Source: Reyranella sp.
GTDB lineage: Bacteria > Pseudomonadota > Alphaproteobacteria > Reyranellales > Reyranellaceae
Reading direction: 5' to 3'
Length of the DNA stretch: 21,142 bases
Assembly: GCA_021732965.1 (NCBI GenBank)
Contig: JAKFVZ010000392.1
Location: 1 to 21,142 of the forward strand
How positions within the stretch are numbered: position 1 is the stretch's first letter; each line of letters opens with the position of its first letter. The translations under genes and the position numbers were made by a program. Positions 1 through 7,209 of the stretch are shown here, piece by piece. The notes beneath the pieces are model-generated. The model searched no databases. It saw only the letters and a program-made list of their open reading frames with translations, and had not been told where the DNA came from.

Positions 1-1
1 C

Positions 2-1129
2 ATTCCGGTTTCGATCAAGAACCTGTGCGACGTCGCGGGCGAGACGACGCTGTCGGGCTCGAAAGCGCTCGACGACGCCAAGCCGGCGACCGAAGACGCG
101 CCGGTCGTGGCGCGCCTGCGGGCCGCCGGCGCGGTGATCGTCGGCAGCACCAACATGAGCGAGTTCGCCTTCTCGGGTGTCGGCTTCAACCCGCATTACG
201 GCACGCCGGGCAATCCGGCCGATCGCACGCGCGTGCCCGGCGGCTCCTCGGCCGGCGCGGCCGTCTCGGTGGCCGACCGCATGGCCGTTGCCGCTCTCGG
301 TACCGACACCGGCGGCTCGGTGCGCATTCCGGCCGCGGTCTGCGGCCTGGTCGGCTTCAAGCCGACGGCGCGCCGCGTGCCGATCGACGGCGTGGTCCCG
401 CTCTCGACCTCGCTCGATTCGATCGGACCGCTCGCCAATTCGGTCGAGGACTGCGCCATCGTCGATGCGGTCTTCGCCGCAGAGACGATCTCGGTGCCAG
501 ACGCGGCGCCGCTCGCCGGCTTGCGCTTCGCCATCCCCAAGCACTTCGTGATGGATGACCTCGATGCGACCGTGGCCAAGGCCTTCGAGCGTGCGGCCAA
601 GGCGCTGGCGGCCAAGGGCGTGAAGATCGAGGAGATCGATCTTGCCGAGCTGAACGAACTGCCAACCATCAACGCCAAGGGCGGCTTCGCGGCCTCCGAA
701 GCCTATGCCTGGCACAAGGAGCTGATCGCGCGGCGCGGCAAGGACTACGACCCGTTCGTCCACCCGCGAATCATGCGCGGCAAGGACATGACCGCCGCCG
801 ACTATATCGAGCTTTTAGCCAAGCGCGCCGACCTCTGCCGCCGCGTCTCGGCCATCACCTCGAACTACGACGCGGTGATCATGCCGACCTGCGCCATCGT
901 CGCGCCGACGATCGAGGAAGTCTCGACGCCCGAGGGATTCACGAAGAAGAACCTGCTGCTGCTGCGCAACACCACGGTCGGCAACTTCCTCGACCGCTGC
1001 GGCATCAGCCTGCCCTGCCACGCCCAGGGCGAGCTGCCGGTGGGTTTCATGCTGATGGGCGAGACCATGGCCGACAAGCGCGTGCTGGCGATGGCACGGT
1101 CAGTGGCGCCGGTCGTCGCGGCTCACTAA
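2..1129 (+). CDS. Amidase signature family enzyme, 3' part (start lies outside the window)
   Basis: Hydrolase of the amidase signature superfamily (GatA / fatty-acid-amide-hydrolase fold), which cleaves amide bonds through a Ser-cisSer-Lys triad. The frame is open from base 2 with no convincing start, so the N-terminus is cut off by the window edge; about 375 residues remain of a family usually 450-500 long. All three catalytic elements are visible: the Lys in IPVSIKN (codon at 17-19), the Ser pair of GGSSAGAA near 245-250, and the nucleophile Ser in GTDTGGSVRIPA (codon at 317-319). The region after it (CGLVGFKPT) is also typical. The substrate cannot be told from sequence. It is not specifically GatA-like in its C-terminal half and no gatB/gatC genes are adjacent, so a catabolic or detoxifying amidase is more likely than the tRNA amidotransferase subunit. 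It ends at TAA just before an inverted repeat and faces a convergent gene. Confidence 0.9.
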   Translation: MPVSIKNLCDVAGETTLSGSKALDDAKPATEDAPVVARLRAAGAVIVGSTNMSEFAFSGVGFNPHYGTPGNPADRTRVPGGSSAGAAVSVADRMAVAALGTDTGGSVRIPAAVCGLVGFKPTARRVPIDGVVPLSTSLDSIGPLANSVEDCAIVDAVFAAETISVPDAAPLAGLRFAIPKHFVMDDLDATVAKAFERAAKALAAKGVKIEEIDLAELNELPTINAKGGFAASEAYAWHKELIARRGKDYDPFVHPRIMRGKDMTAADYIELLAKRADLCRRVSAITSNYDAVIMPTCAIVAPTIEEVSTPEGFTKKNLLLLRNTTVGNFLDRCGISLPCHAQGELPVGFMLMGETMADKRVLAMARSVAPVVAAH

Positions 1130-1131
1130 CT

Positions 1132-1218
1132 CGTCATCCTGAGCGCAGCGAAGGATCTCACGCTCGCTCAGGAGTCCACTGGTCGTTCCGTCAGGTCCTT
1201 CGCTGCGCTCAGGACGAC
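1132..1218. repeat. REP-like inverted repeat between convergent genes
   Basis: Two arms of about 26 nt (1132-1158 and 1193-1218) are near-perfect reverse complements, sharing the core CCTGAGCGCAGCGAAGGA, with two mismatches that become wobble pairs in one or the other transcript. The loop is about 34 nt. The element lies wholly between the stop of the amidase gene and the stop of the flavin-reductase gene, so it could act as a bidirectional transcription end or RNA-stabilising hairpin, though there is no clear U tract. The core looks like a dispersed intergenic repeat, but no second copy occurs in this window. Confidence 0.75.
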
Positions 1219-1226
1219 AGTTTGAA

Positions 1227-1862
1227 TTACTGAAACCGCGGATCGTCCGGGCGGCGCATCTTCCAGACGTTTTCGGTCGTCGTGTATTCGCTGTAGCCCA
1301 GCCGCGCGACCGGCTTCATCGACATGATGTCGACGCGGCCGTCCTTCAGGATGGCGTCGTCGATGTGGATGCCGACCACCTGTCCCAGCACGATCGAGCC
1401 GCGCTTGGCTTCGTGACCGGGCTCTTCCGGAAGCTCGATCGTCTTCCAGTACTTGCATTCGAGCGCGATGGGCGATTCCTTGACCCGCGGCGGCTTCACG
1501 AAGCGGCAGGGCTCCGGCGTCAGGCCCGCGAGCTTCATCTCGTCGATGCCGTAGGCCACCATCGCGGTGGTGATGTTCATCTTCTCGCTCATCTCCGCGG
1601 TCACCATGTTGACCACGAACTCGCCGGTCTCCTCGGCGTTCATGCGGCTGTGCTTGGTCGGCGTGTCGCCGTAGGTGCCGGTGATGGCGAAATAGACCAT
1701 GGGCGGGAACTCGCCGACGCCGTTGTAGAAGCTGTAGGGCGCGAGGTTGACCCGGCCCTGGCCGTCGACGGTCGAGATCCAGCCGATCGGCCGCGGCACG
1801 ATCAGCGCCTTCAGCGGATCCTGCGGCAGTCCGTGGTCGCGCTTGCTGGCATCGTAGAACAT
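1227..1862 (-). CDS. Flavin reductase family protein (FMN-binding split barrel)
   Basis: A 211-residue protein of the flavin-reductase-like / DIM6-NTAB split-barrel family, which binds FMN non-covalently and often reduces free flavin with NAD(P)H or serves an unknown oxidoreductase role. Recognisable parts are the N-terminal PRPIGWISTVD strand-turn, the LAPYSFYNGV segment that contacts flavin phosphate in the family, and the NMVTAEMSEKMN stretch. The start is supported by a GAGGAAAG Shine-Dalgarno sequence just upstream. It lies 10 bp downstream of the interrupted FAD-oxidoreductase gene on the same strand, so the two were probably one transcript, which suggests a linked flavin/electron-transfer function. 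The specific substrate is unknown. Confidence 0.88.
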   Translation of the reverse strand: MFYDASKRDHGLPQDPLKALIVPRPIGWISTVDGQGRVNLAPYSFYNGVGEFPPMVYFAITGTYGDTPTKHSRMNAEETGEFVVNMVTAEMSEKMNITTAMVAYGIDEMKLAGLTPEPCRFVKPPRVKESPIALECKYWKTIELPEEPGHEAKRGSIVLGQVVGIHIDDAILKDGRVDIMSMKPVARLGYSEYTTTENVWKMRRPDDPRFQ

Positions 1863-1872
1863 CTGTCTTTCC

Positions 1873-3066
1873 TCACCCGAATTTCACCGGTGGTGTCTGC
1901 ACTGTCGGCGCTGCCGCATCAAGCAGCGCCTGCCGGCCGCCGAAACGCGGCGGGTAGATGCGCTCGCGGTTTATGAGTTCCTTGGTGCGCTTGGCCGTGG
2001 CGCCGCGCGATACCAGCCTGCGTTCCCAGCCCTCGGTATAGAGCGCGCCCCACGGTCCGAGATCGAGGATGGTCGTGTACCAGCCGATTTCGAGCGGCAG
2101 CATCGGCCGGCCGAGCAGGTCGCACACGGCGTTGTGCCCGGCAAAGCGACCCATCGGGCGCCCGTGCTGGCAGGACATGACGCAACCGTGCGTGCCGGCG
2201 ATCAGGAACTACGCGACATCGCCGGCGGCGAACTCGGCCCGGAGGCCCCGGATCTTCAGGGTCGGATTGACCGGCAGGCGACCCAGGCGGTCGCGTTCGA
2301 GGGGAAAGGCCGACGTGAGCGGATGGGCGCGCATGCCGGCGCACCACACGACCGTCGCGGCCTCGATACGCTCGCCGCCTGCCAGCGTCGCGCCCGTGGC
2401 ATCGACTGCGACGACCGACACGCCGCCGCGGGTCTCGACGCCCAGCGCCGCCAAGGCTTCCTCGATGACCGGCATCGCTTCGGCACCCATGTCCGAGCCG
2501 ATGCGCGGCGCATGGTCGGCCAGGATCACGCGCGGCGTCGCGACGCCGGCCGCGCGCAGCTTTCCCGGCATTTCGGCCGCCGTCTCGATGCCCGTCAGTC
2601 CGCCGCCCACCACCAGCACGGTCGATGCATCGGCACCCAACCGAGCGATGTGTTCATTAAGTCGAATCGCGGCGTCATGGGTGTCGACGTCGAAGCCGTG
2701 CTCGGCGAGGCCGGGAATCGGCGGGCGCGCGAGCCGGCTGCCCAGCGCGAAGACGAGGCGGTCGTAGCCGATGTTCTGCGCCGAGCCGTCGGCCTCGTAG
2801 GCCACGGAACGACTCTCGACATCGATGCCCGTGACTCTTCCCTGAAGGTGCCGTACGCCGACTGGTCCCAGCACGTCGTCGAGCGCGACGCGGGTATCCG
2901 ACAGGTCGGCTTCGTAATTGCGCACACGGATCGAATGCCAGGGCGTGTCGTTCACCAGCACGATCTCGAGATCGGCGCCGAACGTCGCGCGCGCCCGTGC
3001 CGCCGCCAGCGCGCTCCACAGGCCGGCGAAGCCGCCGCCCAGAACCAGGATGCGTCCCGTCATCAC
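1873..3066 (-). pseudogene. NDH-2-type FAD-dependent oxidoreductase interrupted by an in-frame TAG
   Basis: Type II NADH dehydrogenase-like pyridine nucleotide-disulfide oxidoreductase. The first 285 codons (to 2212) contain the FAD-binding GGGFAG at residues 10-15 and a second nucleotide-binding GGGLTG at 154-159, ending in the conserved AAGDVA that contacts FAD in this family. Codon 286 is TAG (minus strand, 2211-2209). The same frame then continues with FLIAGTHGCVMSCQHG and about 100 further residues (including MGRFAGHN and INRERIYPPR) to a TGA at 1873-1875. There is no frame change, so one base explains the break. The C-terminal half reads as intact, conserved protein, so the lesion is either recent, a sequencing error, or tolerated by readthrough or by reinitiation at the ATG at 2178. 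Without the C-terminal part the enzyme should lack part of its FAD pocket and the quinone/membrane side. The start is divergent from the Sco1 gene; no good Shine-Dalgarno is visible. Confidence 0.85.
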
Positions 3067-3129
3067 ATGAGGTTGTGCGACGAGCGGTCCGGCTTGTCGA
3101 GACGGCCCGTCCGGCCCATGTTCCGCGGC

Positions 3130-3708
3130 ATGTCACGCACCATGAAGGCGCTGCTCGGCGTCTGGATCGCGGCCCTTGCGGTCGCCGCCGGCTGGATTGC
3201 CTGGGACGCCACCAAGGGAGGCCGGCCGTCGATCGGCGGTCCGTTCCAGCTCGTCGACCAGGACGGACGGCCGTTCTCCAGCGACCAGCTCAAGGGCAAG
3301 CCGACACTGATCTACTTCGGCTTCACCTATTGTCCCGACGTCTGCCCGACCTCGCTGCTGCTGATGGAGACGGCGGTGGAGAAGCTCGGACCGGACGCCG
3401 CCAAGAAGGTGAACCTCGTATTCATCACGATCGACCCCGAACGCGACACGCCGGCACTGCTGAAGGGCTACGTGCCGAACTTCGGGGCGGGCATCATCGG
3501 CCTCACCGGCACGCCGCAGCAGATCGCCGACGTGGCCAAGGCCTATCGCGTCTACTTCCAGAAGGTCCCGGGCAAGGAGGGCTCTCCTTACCTGATGGAT
3601 CACTCCTCGATCGTGTACCTGCTCGACCGTAACGGCCGCTTCGTGACCCACTTCACCCACGACGCCAAGGCTGAAACCATCGCCAATGCCGTGGGGCGGT
3701 TACTCTAA
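3130..3708 (+). CDS. Sco1/SenC family copper chaperone
   Basis: Thioredoxin-fold copper-binding protein of the Sco1/SenC/PrrC family, which helps assemble the CuA centre of cytochrome c oxidase or supports redox signalling in the periplasm. With the start at 3130 it has 192 residues. Residues 6-25 form a hydrophobic N-terminal anchor. The copper ligands are present: TYCPDVCPTS gives C68 and C72 and LMDHSS gives H158. The ITIDPERDTP segment is also typical. ATG codons at 3118, 3130 and 3142 are all possible; 3130 is a compromise and none has a strong Shine-Dalgarno. It is divergent from the broken NADH dehydrogenase-like gene. No cytochrome oxidase genes lie in the window. Confidence 0.93.
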   Translation: MSRTMKALLGVWIAALAVAAGWIAWDATKGGRPSIGGPFQLVDQDGRPFSSDQLKGKPTLIYFGFTYCPDVCPTSLLLMETAVEKLGPDAAKKVNLVFITIDPERDTPALLKGYVPNFGAGIIGLTGTPQQIADVAKAYRVYFQKVPGKEGSPYLMDHSSIVYLLDRNGRFVTHFTHDAKAETIANAVGRLL

Positions 3709-3747
3709 GTCATTGATTTTTCACGATTGCTGCGACGCACTATGAGC

Positions 3748-3775
3748 GTGACATAGGCGGTTCGGAGCGTACAAT
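3748..3775 (+). promoter_or_regulatory. Sigma-70-type promoter placed for a leaderless phaZ mRNA
   Basis: GTGACA (3748-3753) and TACAAT (3770-3775), each five of six to consensus, are spaced by 16 nt. The expected transcription start, about seven bases after the -10, falls at roughly 3782, only a few bases before the phaZ ATG at 3785. No Shine-Dalgarno exists in that interval, so the transcript would be leaderless or nearly so. No experimental support is available. Confidence 0.5.
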
Positions 3776-3784
3776 CCGCGCCCC

Positions 3785-5005
3785 ATGCTTTATCAAGCCT
3801 ACGAATTCCAGCGCCAGCTCGCGACCCCCATCCGGATGTGGGCCAGCGCTCTCGAACAGGTCTATTCCAGCCCCTACAATCCGTGGGCGGAAACCTGGTT
3901 CGGCAAGTCGGTCGCCGCCGGCGCGGAGATCATGACCCGCCTGACCCAGAACTACGGCAAGCCGGCGTTCGGGTTGAAGACCACGCAGGTCGGCGACGAG
4001 ACCGTCGCGGTCAACGAAGAGATCCTTCTGCGCAAGCCGTTCTGCCAGCTCCTGCACTTCCACCGCGACACGACCCGGCGCGACCCGAAGGTGCTGGTCG
4101 TGGCGCCGATGAGCGGCCACTACGCCACCCTGCTGCGCGGCACGGTCGAGGCGCTGCTGCCCGACCACGACGTTCACATCACCGACTGGATCGATGCGCG
4201 CGACGTGCCGCTCGCCCAGGGCAACTTCGACCTCGACGACTATATCGACTACGTCGCCGACTTCTGCCGCTACCTCGGCCCCAACGTCCACGTCATCGCC
4301 GTCTGCCAGCCTTCGGTGCCCGTGATGGGCGCCGCGGCGCTGATGGCCGAGGCGAAGGAGCCGCGCCAGCCCAAGTCGATCACCCTCATGGGTGGCCCGA
4401 TTGATACGCGCGTCAGCCCGACGGTCCCCAACGACCTGGCGATGCGCAACTCGATGATGTGGTTCCGCCAGAACGTCATCTCGACGGTGCCGCTCAACTA
4501 TCCCGGCGCCCTGCGTCGCGTCTATCCGGGCTTCCTGCAGCTGACCTCATTCATCAGCATGAACCTCGACCGCCATGTGAACGCCCACATGCGTCAGTTC
4601 GAGCACCTGGTGAAGGGCGACGACGATCCGGCCGACGCGCATCGCACGTTCTACGACGAATATCTGGCGGTGATGGATCTCAGCGCCGAGTTCTATCTCC
4701 AGACCATCGAGGTCGTCTTCAAGGAACATCTGCTGCCGCGCGGCGAATGGGTGAGCCGCGGCCGCAAGATCGACCCGTCCTTCATCGAGACGGCGCTGAT
4801 GACGGTCGAAGGCGAACTCGACGACATTTCCGGCGTCGGCCAGACCAAGGCCGCGCACGCGCTCACGCCGAACATTCCCGGTGCGCGCCACGTGCATTGG
4901 GAACAGCCGCGGGTCGGCCATTACGGCATCTTCAACGGCCGCAAGTGGCGCGAACAGATCATGCCGCGCGTTCGCACCTTCATCCGCGAGAACGACGCGC
5001 TGTAG
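3785..5005 (+). CDS. phaZ: Intracellular polyhydroxyalkanoate depolymerase
   Basis: Cytoplasmic alpha/beta hydrolase that degrades stored poly-3-hydroxybutyrate granules, allowing carbon to be mobilised. The 406-residue length matches the PhaZ1-type intracellular family. The N-terminus MLYQAYEFQ is the family's own start, fixing the ATG. The nucleophile is a cysteine in place of the usual serine, as is known for this family: AVCQPSVP with C174. The later aspartate (VEGELDDISG) and histidine (PRVGHYGIFNG) of the triad are present, as is the oxyanion-side APMSGHYATLLRG. No phaC, phaA, phaB or phasin gene is next to it. It appears to have its own promoter and no leader. Confidence 0.95.
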   Translation: MLYQAYEFQRQLATPIRMWASALEQVYSSPYNPWAETWFGKSVAAGAEIMTRLTQNYGKPAFGLKTTQVGDETVAVNEEILLRKPFCQLLHFHRDTTRRDPKVLVVAPMSGHYATLLRGTVEALLPDHDVHITDWIDARDVPLAQGNFDLDDYIDYVADFCRYLGPNVHVIAVCQPSVPVMGAAALMAEAKEPRQPKSITLMGGPIDTRVSPTVPNDLAMRNSMMWFRQNVISTVPLNYPGALRRVYPGFLQLTSFISMNLDRHVNAHMRQFEHLVKGDDDPADAHRTFYDEYLAVMDLSAEFYLQTIEVVFKEHLLPRGEWVSRGRKIDPSFIETALMTVEGELDDISGVGQTKAAHALTPNIPGARHVHWEQPRVGHYGIFNGRKWREQIMPRVRTFIRENDAL

Positions 5006-5065
5006 CGATCGCGTTGCCGCCGGAAGCGAGGCAACCACCGTCGCCCGCTCAGCGTTGCGTTCCTC

Positions 5066-5869
5066 ATGGGTATCGAGGAACAGTGGAGCAACGCCGCCAA
5101 TGTGCTGGTGGCCCTGATCACCACCTATGGCCTTCGGGTCGTGGGCGCCATCATCATCCTGTGCGTCGGATGGATGGCCTCGCGGCTGCTCTATACGGCC
5201 GTCGTGCGCCTGTGCGAGCAAACACCGCGCATCGACCGAACCGTCGCGCTCTTTCTCGGCAACGCAGCGCGTTACACAGTTCTCGTGTTCACGTTCGTCG
5301 CCGTCCTCACGACCTTCGGGATCGCCACCACGAGCTTCGTGGCCGTGCTCGGTGCGCTGGGCATCGCCATCGGCCTGGCGCTGCAGGGCACGCTCAGCAA
5401 CCTTGCGGCAGGCATCATGCTGGTCGTGTTCCGTCCGTTCCACATCGGGGATCGTGTCGAGACCGGCGGCGTCACGGGCATCGCACGCGAGATCAACCTG
5501 TTCTTCACGGAGATCGACGGCGACGACAATACCCGCGTCATCATCCCCAACGGCAAGCTGTGGGGTGAGATCGTCAAGGTCCCGACCCGCAACGATACCG
5601 CCCGGCTCGAGTTCCGCGTTCCCCGTCCCGCCAACGAAGATATCGGCACGGCCATCTCGCGGTTGAAGAGCCTGATCGAACGCGACCCGCGGGTCCTGAA
5701 TGTCGGGGATATCGGCATCGATACGCTGGACGCGGACAAGTACACGCTCGCTGCACAGGTCTGGGTCCAGCGCGATGCGGTCATACCCCTGAAGTACGAT
5801 CTCAACCGCAGCATCAAGGAAGAGTTCGACCGCAAGCCGCCCGCCATGGTGGAGCGCCGCGTCGGATAG
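5066..5869 (+). CDS. Small-conductance mechanosensitive channel (MscS family)
   Basis: Inner-membrane channel that opens under membrane tension to release solutes during osmotic downshock. The 267 residues are close to E. coli MscS in length. Three hydrophobic spans are visible at about 20-42, 64-86 and 90-123. The third is the pore helix, rich in Gly/Ala (GALGIAIGLALQGTLSNLAAGI), followed by the beta domain with the family motif FRPFHIGDRVE and a conserved VIIPNGKLWG. The C-terminal alpha/beta cage domain follows to the end. It starts 60 bp after phaZ and ends 17 bp before the phosphatase gene. No Shine-Dalgarno is evident ahead of the ATG. Confidence 0.93.
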   Translation: MGIEEQWSNAANVLVALITTYGLRVVGAIIILCVGWMASRLLYTAVVRLCEQTPRIDRTVALFLGNAARYTVLVFTFVAVLTTFGIATTSFVAVLGALGIAIGLALQGTLSNLAAGIMLVVFRPFHIGDRVETGGVTGIAREINLFFTEIDGDDNTRVIIPNGKLWGEIVKVPTRNDTARLEFRVPRPANEDIGTAISRLKSLIERDPRVLNVGDIGIDTLDADKYTLAAQVWVQRDAVIPLKYDLNRSIKEEFDRKPPAMVERRVG

Positions 5870-5886
5870 GGCTAACCTCGCCCTCC

Positions 5887-6744
5887 ATGAGCGCCCTGCC
5901 CGTCGAAATTTCCGAATGGAAGCCCGCGCCCTTCGACCTGAAGGGAGAGACCGTGTTCGCCATCGGCGACGTGCACGGCTGCGCGGCCGAACTCAAGGCG
6001 TTGCTGGCGACCATTGCAAGACTTGCCGGCGAGGCCGACGGTCGACGCCGCCTGATCTATCTCGGCGACATGATCAATCGCGGACCGGACAGTATCGGCG
6101 TTCTGGAGCAATGGGCCGGCAGCGAGGAAGCTCATGGTGTCGACCATGTCGACCGGCTGATGGGCAACCATGAGATCATGATGATGCTCACCGTCGTCGG
6201 CGGGCCGCATGCGCACAAGGCCGAGACCATGTGGCTGTCCAAACGCATGGGCGGGCACATCCTGCTCGACGAGATGGCCAAGCGCGCCGGGCATCCGGCG
6301 ACCCATGCCGATCAGGAATTGCTCAAGGAGGCGCTCGGCGAGGCGGTGGTCCACCGGCTGCAGGGCATGCGCTCGCATGTGCGGCTCGGCAACACCGTGT
6401 TCGTCCATGGCGGCCTCGACCCGCACGCCGAAGAGGACGAGTTCCTGGCCCGCCCCTGGCTGATCTTCACCGAGGCGCGCTGGGCCTGGATCAACCACGG
6501 CTTCCTCGACTGGAAGCAGGGGTTCGGCGGCACGCTGGTGGTGCACGGCCATACGCCGCCCGACAAGCACAAGGCGATCAGCGGCATGGACGACACGCAT
6601 CTGTTCGAAGGCGACCGCCTGTGCCTCGATGGCGGCAGCGCCCGTACCGGCATCGTGGCGGCCGCCGAGATCCGGCAGGGCCGCTATCGCATCCTCAAGG
6701 CCGGCATCGCCTTCGAGAATCCCGCCTCTTCCGACGCCGAATAG
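5887..6744 (+). CDS. Metallophosphoesterase, PP1/ApaH-like serine-threonine phosphatase family
   Basis: Calcineurin-type phosphoesterase related to bacterial PrpA/PrpB and ApaH. The di-metal site motifs appear in order: GDVHG (D28, H30), GDMINRGP (D61; the common Asp of GDxxDRG is Asn64 here), GNHE (N94, H95), VHGGLDP and VHGHTP. The 285-residue length fits. Substrates in this family range from phosphoproteins to Ap4A, and the sequence does not decide between them. The start is fixed because no other ATG precedes the first motif. The 17 bp between the MscS stop and this ATG have no Shine-Dalgarno but contain GCTAACCT, a -10-like sequence placed as if for a leaderless message. Confidence 0.9.
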   Translation: MSALPVEISEWKPAPFDLKGETVFAIGDVHGCAAELKALLATIARLAGEADGRRRLIYLGDMINRGPDSIGVLEQWAGSEEAHGVDHVDRLMGNHEIMMMLTVVGGPHAHKAETMWLSKRMGGHILLDEMAKRAGHPATHADQELLKEALGEAVVHRLQGMRSHVRLGNTVFVHGGLDPHAEEDEFLARPWLIFTEARWAWINHGFLDWKQGFGGTLVVHGHTPPDKHKAISGMDDTHLFEGDRLCLDGGSARTGIVAAAEIRQGRYRILKAGIAFENPASSDAE

Positions 6745-6766
6745 GCGATAATTTTTCCGATCGGGC

Positions 6767-6795
6767 TGTCGGCAGGCGGCCCGCCCGTACGTCCT
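6767..6795 (+). promoter_or_regulatory. Probable ECF42 sigma-dependent promoter of the yciI-ecf42 operon
   Basis: TGTCGG (6767-6772), a 17-nt spacer, then CGTCCT (6790-6795). The same 12 specified bases with the same spacing recur upstream of the VOC gene. The pattern resembles the published ECF42 target in Streptomyces as I recall it (TGTCGA at -35, CGA/TC at -10). The predicted start near 6802 leaves a leader of about 18 nt carrying GAGGGA before the ATG at 6820. It implies autoregulation of the sigma factor. Confidence 0.65.
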
Positions 6796-6819
6796 GGGTA
6801 ACAGAGGGACCGCAGACCC

Positions 6820-7209
6820 ATGCTCTACGCCATTCTTTGCTACAATTCCGAGGAAGCCATCGGGGCTTGGTCCAAGGACTATCACGACCAGACGATGACC
6901 AGGCTCTACGCCGTCAACGACAAGCTTGCCAGGGAAGGCCGGCTGGGGCCGGTGGCCCGCCTGCTGCCGACCACGGCGGCCACGACCCTGCGCAAGGGGC
7001 GCGAGGAGATGGTGATCGACGGGCCGTTCGCCGAAACCAAGGAGCAGCTTCTCGGCTTCTACGTCATCGACTGTGCCTCGCTGGAGGCCGCCATCGACAC
7101 CGCGAAGGAATTGGCCAGGGCCAATCCCGGCACCGGCAGCTACGAGATCCGACCGGTGGCTGAGTTTCATCCTAGCCAGCTTCCCGACCAGAAGAAGCCG
7201 GCCGCATGA
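6820..7209 (+). CDS. YciI family / DGPF-domain protein
   Basis: A small (129-residue) cytosolic protein of the YCII-related family with the hallmark DGPFAETKEQLLGFYVID segment (around residues 67-84) that gives DGPF proteins their name. The biochemical function is unknown; the dimeric alpha-beta barrel fold is ferredoxin-like and has been suggested to be enzymatic or ligand binding. Its stop overlaps the sigma factor start by ATGA, so translation is probably coupled. DGPF genes next to ECF42 sigma factors are a known conserved arrangement, which supports a joint regulatory module. Shine-Dalgarno GAGGGA lies at 6804-6809. Confidence 0.93.
   Translation: MLYAILCYNSEEAIGAWSKDYHDQTMTRLYAVNDKLAREGRLGPVARLLPTTAATTLRKGREEMVIDGPFAETKEQLLGFYVIDCASLEAAIDTAKELARANPGTGSYEIRPVAEFHPSQLPDQKKPAA

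Noticed and set aside
52..80. TGTCGG inside the amidase gene as another ECF42 site
   Set aside because: It lies within coding sequence with no CGTC box at 17 nt and no downstream gene start.
2134..3129. N-terminal extension of the Sco1 frame back to 2134, antisense to the NADH dehydrogenase-like gene
   Set aside because: The extension has no homology-like features and overlaps a conserved gene; Sco1 starts with its membrane anchor near 3130-3142.
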